Made by a program: the position numbers and the translations under genes. From assembly GCA_964654535.1 (NCBI GenBank), contig CAZZIZ010000080.1, positions 1-14,383 on the forward strand: 14,383 nucleotides of DNA. The letters are read 5' to 3'. Source of the stretch: CAZZIZ01 sp964654535 (lineage in GTDB: Bacteria; Bacteroidota; Bacteroidia; Chitinophagales; UBA2359). Each line of letters starts with the position of its first letter. Within the stretch, counting starts at the first letter, position 1. Below, one piece after another: positions 1 to 5,854 of the stretch. The notes under the pieces are model-generated. The model saw only the letters and a program-made list of their open reading frames with translations, ran no database searches and was not told the DNA's origin.

Positions 1-77
1 CCTTGAGTAGTGGAGTGTATATGCTCAATGTCGGAAATGCCGAGTACCAAGTGAGTCGCAAGTTGGTCTTGAGATAA
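1..77 (+). CDS. C-terminal end of a T9SS-secreted protein (partial)
   Basis: Frame 3 is open from the window edge to a TAA at 75-77 and gives 24 residues, LSSGVYMLNVGNAEYQVSRK then LVLR. The pattern SSGVY-hydrophobic-x-V, a short polar turn, then S-R-K-L-V-hydrophobic-basic is the last strand pair of the type A C-terminal sorting domain. That domain sends proteins through the Bacteroidota type IX secretion system and is cleaved at the cell surface. The rest of the protein lies outside the window, so its function is unknown. The fragment is short, but the motif match is close and the stop falls where the family ends. A strong stem-loop terminator follows at 132-177. Confidence 0.75.
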   Translation, partial: LSSGVYMLNVGNAEYQVSRKLVLR

Positions 78-95
78 GATTAAGTTTTAGAATAT

Positions 96-106
96 TTTGG
101 GCGTGC
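96..106 (+). repeat. Half-copy (left bracket only) of the GGGCGTG repeat
   Basis: The 11-mer TTTGGGCGTGC here matches the left bracket of the complete element that starts 25 bases further on. Including the preceding AATAT, it equals the left edge of copy C at 14321-14335. No right bracket follows before the next left bracket, so it looks like a decayed or tandemly truncated copy. Confidence 0.55.
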
Positions 107-120
107 ACAAATTTGATTGA

Positions 121-188
121 TTTGGGCGTGCCCCAACAAAAAAGCCCCGCGTAAAAACGCGGGGCTTTTTTGTTGGGTCGGGCTTTCG
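121..188 (+). repeat. Bracketed hairpin repeat, copy A
   Basis: The left bracket TTTGGGCGTGCCCC (121-134) and right bracket GGGTCGGGCTTTCG (175-188) enclose a perfect 20-bp stem (132-151 with 158-177, loop TAAAAA). The same brackets occur inverted at 1116-1194 and directly at 14326-14383, each time around a different stem-loop. Constant brackets, variable palindromic core and intergenic location suggest a dispersed repeat family. I recall similar GGGCGTGCCC...GTCGGGC sequences in other Bacteroidota genomes, but that is recollection and not a search result. Confidence 0.75.
132..177. terminator. Strong bidirectional intrinsic terminator inside repeat copy A
   Basis: A perfect 20-bp inverted repeat with a 6-nt loop. 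The loop-proximal eight pairs are G/C only (GCCCCGCG with CGCGGGGC). They are flanked by AAAAAA on the left and TTTTTT on the right, so transcripts from either direction make a GC hairpin followed by a U tract. It lies 55 bases past the stop of the T9SS-cargo gene and is the obvious terminator for it. No leftward gene ends close by. Confidence 0.85.
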
Positions 189-216
189 GGGCTCGCTCTG
201 TTCTGTTTTCTTCACG

Positions 217-252
217 CAAAACACATCTAGCTCTAAGGAGCTAAGTGTTTGT
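217..252. repeat. Small imperfect stem-loop
   Basis: TAGCTC (228-233) pairs with GAGCTA (238-243) across the loop TAAG. The stem continues outward, after an internal mismatch, as CAAAACAC with GTGTTTG. There is no U tract, so it is not an obvious terminator. It lies between repeat copy A and the MITE-like palindrome. Function unknown. Confidence 0.4.
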
Positions 253-295
253 GTTCGAAAACAACAGGAGCTCAAACACCGACCAACGAAGCAGC

Positions 296-419
296 TTGGG
301 GTCAAGAATATTTCGGTAAAAATCTCCTATAGCTGCGTTGAAAATGCTCGCCTTAGCTAAGGCTGTGCTTTTCGCCTTGCTCTAGAAAATTTTTCCTCAA
401 AATATTCTTCTGACCCCAA
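296..419. repeat. 124-bp MITE-like imperfect palindrome
   Basis: Two arms of about 61 and 63 bases are inverted copies of each other around the perfect centre CCTTAGCTAAGG (351-362). The outer ends are the best conserved: TTGGGGTCA then AGAATATTT on the left, with AAATATTCT then TGACCCCAA on the right, differing by a 2-nt insertion. Inside, blocks such as AAAAAT, GAAAA and GCCTTAG also pair. It has no reading frame of note. Length, terminal inverted repeats and absence of coding capacity fit a miniature inverted-repeat element or a REP-like palindrome. I see no clear target-site duplication. No transposase is in the window, so mobility is inference. Confidence 0.6.
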
Positions 420-462
420 ACTCCTTTATTGGTCTACCCCTCTATCCCTCACGCGAAAATAA

Positions 463-516
463 CATTTGAATAGAAAGTCATTTCGAGCGCAGCCGAGAAA
501 TCTGTGTGTTCGTTAG
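463..516 (+). repeat. GTCATTTCGA repeat, copy 1
   Basis: The 28-base core GTCATTTCGAGCGCAGCCGA plus GAAATCTG (477-504) is identical to 14161-14188. Similarity runs past the core on both sides: CATTT-GAATAG precedes it here and CATTTCGAATAG precedes it there, and TCGTTAG follows five variable bases at both sites. Part of the core can fold (ATTTC with GAAAT). A repeated intergenic cassette, probably a dispersed family. Confidence 0.7.
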
Positions 517-590
517 CCTTAGCTCTTTTTCCAATTCTGGCGCAAGGTCTCGCTTGTGACTAACCTAGATGATGCGAAAAGCGAAAAGCT

Positions 591-610
591 CGCAGGGAGC
601 GTCCGCTCCC
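591..610. repeat. GGGAGC hairpin with CGCAGGGAGC motif
   Basis: GGGAGC (595-600) pairs perfectly with GCTCCC (605-610) across GTCC. The preceding 10-mer CGCAGGGAGC (591-600) recurs at 1011-1020 at the start of another inverted repeat, so the two sites may share a module. The rest of 517-732 shows no gene, RNA or long repeat that I can support. Confidence 0.4.
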
Positions 611-732
611 AACCCACTGTTGCGAAATAAAAATTTTCGAATTAGTTAAGCCAACACTTCAACTCTAAAAAAGCACAAATTCAAAATGCGCCGGAAGCAA
701 TAGAACTCTACAGTTCGTTCTTATTCGAAGGG

Positions 733-968
733 GCTGGCATTGCGAAGGTGAGGCACGGTAACGAGCGAGACGCTCGCACCAGCATTGAGGGTACCAATCT
801 TCAATCGTCCCGATCTGCGATTGGGATGCCTAATCGATCGATTTGCAATCGATCTAAAATTAGAGTCGCCGAAGGCATCCGAATTTTGGAAAGGAATTGG
901 GCAAGCTACATTGCCTTCAGGTCGGATTGTAAATCCTCCAGTTATGGCATCCTGATCCGAGATCAGGA
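733..968. repeat. Array of short hairpins, mostly with three-base loops
   Basis: Within about 235 bases several independent stem-loops stand side by side. GCTGG/CCAGC (733-737, 779-783) encloses CGAGCG-AGA-CGCTCG (762-776). CAATCG/CGATTG is at 803-823. GGATGCC/GGCATCC (824-830, 874-880) encloses the perfect GATCGATT-TGC-AATCGATC (836-854). GGCAA/TTGCC is at 900-915, GGATT-GTA-AATCC at 924-936, and the perfect TCCTGATC-CGA-GATCAGGA at 950-968. Both strands carry open frames across it, as expected for palindromic sequence, but neither resembles a protein. It could be a mosaic of palindromic repeats or a structured RNA. The sequence alone does not decide. Confidence 0.5.
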
Positions 969-1021
969 CGATAGTTTTTTTCAATGCGTGAGGGATAGGA
1001 AGTATGCGACCGCAGGGAGCA

Positions 1022-1095
1022 GTCGCTTTTGCTGAGCTAGCAAATGCTTACCGCTTGCGGTAGAAGCATTTGCTTTAGCTCAACAAGAAAGCGAC
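1022..1095. repeat. Imperfect 33-bp inverted repeat
   Basis: Left arm 1022-1054 and right arm 1057-1095 pair through the blocks GTCGCTTT, GAGCTA, GCAAATGCTT and ACCGC with TT at the tip. Two-base bulges (1062-1063, 1074-1075) and a loose stretch near 1082-1087 separate the blocks. A second, nested pairing GCGAC (1007-1011) with GTCGC (1022-1026) surrounds CGCAGGGAGC. No U tract follows. It lies between the hairpin array and repeat copy B. Confidence 0.55.
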
Positions 1096-1115
1096 CGGAG
1101 CGAACGCGGAGTACT

Positions 1116-1194
1116 GGATAGCCCGACCCCGAATCTCTCTGTCCCTTGTTGGGAACCAACAAGTAGGACAGGGAGATTCGGGGACACGCCCAAA
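1116..1194 (-). repeat. Bracketed hairpin repeat, copy B (inverted)
   Basis: Read on the minus strand it opens with TTTGGGCGTGTCCCC and closes with GGGGTCGGGCTATCC, the same brackets as copies A and C with one-base changes. The core is a 26/28-base stem (1127-1152 with 1156-1183) with loop GAA, one mismatch and a 2-nt bulge. Its sequence is unrelated to the cores of A and C. No U tract follows, so unlike copy A it is not an obvious terminator. From 1195 to the recR start at 1322 I see no clear feature. Confidence 0.75.
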
Positions 1195-1321
1195 CCACGA
1201 CTAAGCCCACCCAAACGCACCAAGCACAACTAACGAATACTACGTTTTTTGTCCAAATCTCACCCTTGCTGCTGTGGATTGCAGGGCTTGCGAACGTCAA
1301 TAATTGTAACTTTATTAGGAC

Positions 1322-1942
1322 GTGGAATATCCCTCAAAACTGATTGAAGACGCGGTAAATGAGTTCTCTCGCTTACCGGGTATCGGAAAGAAAACGGCTT
1401 TGCGCCTGGTGCTACATTTGCTGGGTCAGCCGGAAGAACGCTCGGAGTTGTTTGGCAATGCCATACAACGTATGCGCCGCGATATCGTTTTTTGTGAGGA
1501 GTGCCACAATGTTTCCGATCATCCGATTTGTACTATCTGTTCTGATCCTGGTCGTGAAAACGAAACCCTCTGTATCGTTGAAAATCTGCGCGACGTTATT
1601 GCTATTGAGAACACGCGCCAATATCGTGGCAAATACCACGTACTGGGCGGGGTTATTTCGCCCTTGGATGGGGTGGGCCCAGAGGAGTTGGAGATAGAAT
1701 CTCTGCTGCATCGGGTGGCGAATCACAAAGTTTCAGAAATAATTATGGCGCTCAGTCCAACCTTAGAGGGGGATACGACCATCTTTTACATAACCAAGCG
1801 TTTGAAAGGTGCGCCAGTTAGCGTAACTTCTATAGCGCGAGGTGTGGCTTTTGGTGGTGAACTGGAATTTGTAGACGAGCTAACGCTGGCTCGTTCTATT
1901 GCCAGTCGCTTGCCATACGAGAGCTACTTGATAAATAAATAA
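1322..1942 (+). CDS. recR: Recombination mediator protein RecR
   Basis: 206 residues, close to E. coli RecR (201). RecR acts in the cytoplasm with RecO, and in many bacteria RecF, to load RecA on SSB-coated single-stranded DNA at gaps. Visible parts in order: the N-terminal helix-hairpin-helix with RLPGIGKKTALRLVLHL (about 17-33); a four-cysteine zinc finger (C58, C61, C70, C73); a Toprim domain starting at ETLCIVEN (81) and including GVISPLDGVGPEEL; and the C-terminal IARGVAFGGELEFVDELTLA block typical of the family. The start is GTG at 1322, since the conserved N-terminus begins there and no ATG precedes it in frame. An AGGA at 1317-1320 is too close to be a normal ribosome binding site. 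The glycosyltransferase gene follows after 33 bases, so co-transcription is possible. Confidence 0.97.
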   Translation: MEYPSKLIEDAVNEFSRLPGIGKKTALRLVLHLLGQPEERSELFGNAIQRMRRDIVFCEECHNVSDHPICTICSDPGRENETLCIVENLRDVIAIENTRQYRGKYHVLGGVISPLDGVGPEELEIESLLHRVANHKVSEIIMALSPTLEGDTTIFYITKRLKGAPVSVTSIARGVAFGGELEFVDELTLARSIASRLPYESYLINK

Positions 1943-1975
1943 TCTTCTAAACCTATAGTCAGGTCTTATTGATCA

Positions 1976-3939
1976 ATGATCAAACTTTCGGTCATAATAG
2001 TTAACTACAACGTTAAGTACTTCTTAGAGCAGGCTTTGTATTCTGCTCAAAAAAGTTGTGCGCACTTGCAAACGGCTTATCCTGATTGGGTGGGCGAGAT
2101 ATGGGTAGTTGATAATGATTCGAAAGACGATTCGGTAGAACTAGTGCGCAATAAGTTTCCAGACGTTCGCTTGGTCGCTAACAAAGACAATGTTGGTTTT
2201 GGAACTGCAAATAATCAAGCAGCACGCGAAGCTGAAGGTGAATATATTTTGTTTTTGAACCCCGACACGGTCGTTAAGGAAGATACTTTTCTAAAAGCGG
2301 TTGAGTTTATGGATGCGCATCCTGAAGCGGGAGCGCTGGGGGTGAAAATGATTGACGGACAGGGAAATTTTTTACCGGAATCGAAACGTGGTTTGCCTAC
2401 GCCTAAAGTTGCTTTTTTGAAAATAACTGGTTTGTCTAGCCTGTTTCCAAAGTCATCTGCTTTTAACTGGTATCACATGGGTCACTTGCCCGACGACGAA
2501 AATGCGGAAGTGGAGATTTTGAGCGGGGCCTGTATGCTCTGCCGTAAAAAAGCACTGGATGAAGTGGGCTTGTTTGATCAAGATTTCTTTATGTACGGGG
2601 AAGATGTTGACTTGTCTTACCGCATTATTAAAGGCGGCTACAAAAATTATTATTTCGCGGACACGAGTATCATTCATTATAAGGGAGAGAGTACTAAGAA
2701 GGGTAGTCTCAACTACGTGCGTATGTTCTACAACGCGATGGACATTTTTGCGCAGAAACATTTCAATGATGGTAAGCGTGGCTGGTTTTCATTGCTGATT
2801 ACCATTGGTATTTGGTTGCGCGCCTTTTTAGATATCGCTGGTGGCTTCTTTCAACGTTTGGTGCCTATGGCTATTGACGCCGCGGTAATTTTTGGCGGTA
2901 TGGTGGGCTTGAAGTATTTCTGGGAAAACTATTGGCGCGCCGCGGAAAACTTGACTTTTGAGCCAGCCTTTTTATTGGTGAACGTTCCTCTGTACATTTT
3001 GATTTGGATCGGGACTGCATTCTTTAGCGGAGCCTACGATTCGAAGCGTAATATTTATTCGCTGATTCGAGGGTTGCTCATAGGTACTTTGGTTATTTCG
3101 GCGGTCTACGGTTTCTTGAACGAAGAGCTGCGTTTTTCTCGCGGTATAATTTTGGCGGGAGCGGCTTACTCCATTGTGGCCTTGTCTAGCTTACGCATCT
3201 TTTGGAACTTGTATAAACACGGAAGCATATTCCCGCACACTAGTGCAGAAATGAAAGTGCTTATTGCTGGCGAGGGCGAGGAGATAGGACGTGTACAGGG
3301 ATTGCTAAAAGAAAGCCTTTCACAATTTATTTATGTTGGTGCGGTAGTCCCCGACAAATCGGCTTCGGATGTGGAGGCTCTCGGCTCTTACGACGACTTG
3401 GAAGATGTGGTTTCTCTCTACAATATCGATGAGGTAATATTTTGCGCCAAGAATATTAGCTCGGGTTCAATTATTGAATCTATGAGTACGCTAGGTGAAA
3501 AGGTGAATTATAAAATTGTTCCCGAGGAGAGCTTGAGCATTATCGGAAGTAACTCGAAAAATTCTGCTGGTGATATTTATGCAATAGATATAAACCTGAA
3601 CATTAAAGAAGCAAACCAAAAACGCAACAAGCGTTTGGTAGATGTGATACTTTCTTTCGTGTTATTGATTACTTTCCCGATAACTGCTTTTATTGTGCGT
3701 CAGCCGCTTACTTTTTTAAAGAATATTTTCCAAGTGTTTTTTGGTAGCCTTTCTTGGGTAGGTTACATTCCTTCTCAGGATTTGTCCTATCGCGGGCTGC
3801 CGAAAATACGCGAAGGCGTATTGAATCCTGCAGATACAAAGCCTGGGCTAAGTCTTGACTCTTTGGGCCAACACCAAATGAATTACTTGTACGCACGGGA
3901 ATACAACATCTATCGCGACCTGGCGATAATTAAGAAAGC
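1976..3939 (+). CDS. Family 2 glycosyltransferase fused to a membrane and sugar-transferase-like C-terminal half (3' end in gap)
   Basis: 655 residues are readable (the last codon GCN is Ala) before the assembly gap. Residues 1-250 are a GT2 (GT-A fold) domain: LSVIIVNYN, VVDNDS at 44-49, NVGFGTANN, the metal/nucleotide site LNPDT at 94-98, the acceptor-side block SGACMLCR, and FFMYGEDVDLSYR with E209-D210. Five hydrophobic segments follow at about 271-290, 293-312, 331-350, 361-380 and 391-410. Then comes a Rossmann-like part opening with MKVLIAGEGEE (426) and a final part KRLVDVILSFVLLITFPITA (553 on) with SWVGY (594-598). That last part resembles polyprenyl-phosphate sugar-1-phosphate transferases but lacks their usual catalytic motifs, so it is probably not active as one. 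Likely role: adding a sugar to a cell-surface polysaccharide or lipid-linked glycan at the inner membrane. Donor and acceptor cannot be told. Judging by the familiar YAREY ending, only a short tail should be missing. Confidence 0.88.
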
Positions 3940-4039
3940 NNNNNNNNNNNNNNNNNNNNNNNNNNNNNNNNNNNNNNNNNNNNNNNNNNNNNNNNNNNNN
4001 NNNNNNNNNNNNNNNNNNNNNNNNNNNNNNNNNNNNNNN
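3940..4039. other. Assembly gap of exactly 100 N
   Basis: A run of exactly 100 N, the conventional placeholder for a scaffold gap of unknown size. It lies between two convergent genes. It hides the stop codon of the glycosyltransferase gene, the third base of the likely aspS stop codon, and any shared terminator. A hairpin or dispersed repeat here would explain the assembly break, but that is inference. Confidence 0.95.
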
Positions 4040-5796
4040 TAGTCCTTCTTCTCCACCTTGCTAATATGCAACTCCTCGTATTGCGCCTGATCGATTTTCG
4101 AAGGTGCATCAATCATTACATCGCGACCACTATTGTTTTTCGGGAAGGCGATGTAATCTCTGATTACTTCCGTACCTCCTAGAAGCGCGCACATTCTATC
4201 AAAACCAAATGCTAGTCCGCCGTGTGGAGGTGCACCGTACTCAAATGCGCCCATTAAGAAACCAAACTTCTCCTCCGACTCTTCGTCGTCCATTCCTAAC
4301 AGATGGAAGTTGTCCTGCTGCAATTGTCTGTCGTGAATACGTATGGAGCCTCCGCCCAACTCGGTTCCATTTAGAACTAAATCGTATGCATTGGCGCGAA
4401 TTTTTCCTGGATCGGTTTTCATTAAGTGCTTGTCCTCTTCTTTGGGCGAAGTGAAGGGGTGATGTCTGGCTACCCAACGTTCATCTTCTTCTGCCCACTC
4501 CAAAAGCGGGAAGTCGACTACCCAAAGAAATTTGAAATTCCAAGGGTCACGTAATTCCAGTTGGTCACCCATATGCAGGCGCAGCACGTTGAGCTGCGCT
4601 CTTGCTTTTTCTTCTAATCCAGAAATCACGAGTAGTAAATCACCTGGTTCGGCGTTCATCTTTTCTGCCCAAGCTTTAAGCGCATCTTGGTCGAAGAATT
4701 TGTCTACTGAGGATTTGTAGGTTCCGTCTTCATTGCATTTTACATAGACCAAGCCCTTGGCACCGACCTGCGGTCGCTTAACAAAATCGGTAAGTGCATC
4801 GAGCTGTTTTCTGGTGTAAGAAGCGCAATCTTTTGCACAAATACCTACGACCAATTCTGCGTCGTCAAATACTTTGAAGCCTTTGTTCTGTGCAACATCA
4901 TTGAGCTCGACAAAGGTCATCTCAAAGCGTATATCGGGTTTGTCGGAACCGTACAAGCGCATAGCATCTGCGTAGGTCATACGCGGGAAAGATTCTTTAT
5001 AGTCTTTCTCGTGCACGTACTTCATGATGTGCTTCATCATTCCCTCAAAGACGTTGAGGACATCTTCTTGTTCGACGAAAGCCATCTCGCAATCTATTTG
5101 CGTAAACTCTGGCTGGCGATCTGCCCTAAGGTCTTCATCTCTAAAGCAGCGCACGATTTGAAAGTACTTATCGTAACCCGCCACCATAAGCAACTGCTTA
5201 AATGTCTGCGGCGATTGTGGCAAAGCATAAAACTGAGTCGGATTCATACGCGAAGGCACCACAAAGTCTCTGGCTCCTTCAGGAGTAGAACGAATGAGGT
5301 AGGGCGTTTCTACTTCTAGGAATCCGTTCTCACTTAAGTAGCGACGTGTTTCTTGCGCAACTCTATGACGTAGCATTAATGCGTTTTGAACATTGCTTCT
5401 ACGTAAATCGAGGTAGCGATACTTCATTCGTAAGTCTTCACCACCATCAGTATTTTCTTCGATGGTAAATGGCGGAGTCTTAGACTCGTTTAGTATGGTC
5501 AATTCTTTAGCGACTATTTCAATATCGCCAGTAGCCATTTTGTTGTTTTTGCTGCTACGTTCGTTTACTGTTCCTTTTATTTGAATCACGTACTCTCTAC
5601 CCAGACCTTTTGCCTTTTCAACTAAAGCAGCATCGCTTTCTTGATTGAAAATAATTTGGGTGATTCCGTAGCGATCTCGCAAATCGACGAAAGCCATTCC
5701 ACCAAGTTCACGTGTTTTTTGTACCCATCCAGCGAGGGTAACTTCTTCATTTTTGTGAGACAATCTTAGTTCTCCGCAAGTATGCGTTCTATACAT
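4039..5796 (-). CDS. aspS: Aspartate--tRNA ligase (bacterial type)
   Basis: Charges tRNA-Asp with aspartate in the cytoplasm. 585 residues are readable, the usual bacterial length. The next codon is TA followed by the first gap base, so it is almost certainly TAA or TAG and the gene ends at the gap. An N-terminal OB-fold anticodon domain (about 1-105) precedes the class II core. Core blocks are TPEGARDF (171-178), ALPQSPQTFKQLL, motif 2 FRDEDLRADRQPEFTQ (218-233), the GAD insertion beginning near 280, and motif 3 GLAFGFDRMCALLGG (527-541). Leu31 aligns with E. coli Leu30, a residue associated with discriminating enzymes that charge only tRNA-Asp, so I infer no tRNA-Asn mischarging. Start ATG at 5796. 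It lies 58 bases after rodA on the same strand with a weak terminator between. No clear promoter or Shine-Dalgarno sequence seen. Confidence 0.97.
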
Positions 5797-5824
5797 AGTT
5801 ATTGCATTAAAGCGGCGCTAAAAT

Positions 5825-5846
5825 AAGCCAATTTGGAGATTGGCTT
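5825..5846 (-). terminator. Weak intrinsic terminator after rodA
   Basis: An 8-bp perfect stem (AAGCCAAT with ATTGGCTT) with a 6-nt loop starts 8 bases past the rodA stop. Read leftward it is followed by ATTTTAG, a short U-rich tract. Only half the pairs are G/C, so termination is probably partial. It could reduce transcription from the cell-shape operon into aspS. Confidence 0.55.
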
Positions 5847-5854
5847 TCGACGAA

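Noticed and set aside
25..305. Two leftward open frames of 64 and 72 residues near the left edge
   Set aside because: They translate the terminator stem and repeat copy A, and they oppose the real T9SS-cargo reading frame at 3-77.
721..1035. Overlapping open frames on both strands (87 and 95 residues) in the hairpin array
   Set aside because: The frames are open because the DNA is palindromic. The peptides are low in hydrophobic core residues, match no family I know and have no start context. Treated as repeat sequence.
1037..1300. 87-residue leftward open frame upstream of recR
   Set aside because: It runs through an inverted repeat and repeat copy B, so its sequence is explained by the repeats and it resembles no protein.
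1307..1314. TAACTTTA as a -7 promoter element for recR, giving a nearly leaderless transcript
   Set aside because: The last consensus base is wrong and no TTTG lies at the expected upstream spacing.
78..1321. CRISPR array, tRNA or integron attachment-site array in the repeat-rich intergenic region
   Set aside because: There are no regularly spaced direct repeats with spacers, no tRNA cloverleaf that I can trace, and no integrase or cassette genes. The repeats are heterogeneous palindromes.
3910..4042. Extension of aspS or of the glycosyltransferase across the N gap
   Set aside because: Apparent continuity through the Ns is an artefact of unknown bases. aspS already has full family length, with a TA-N codon next.
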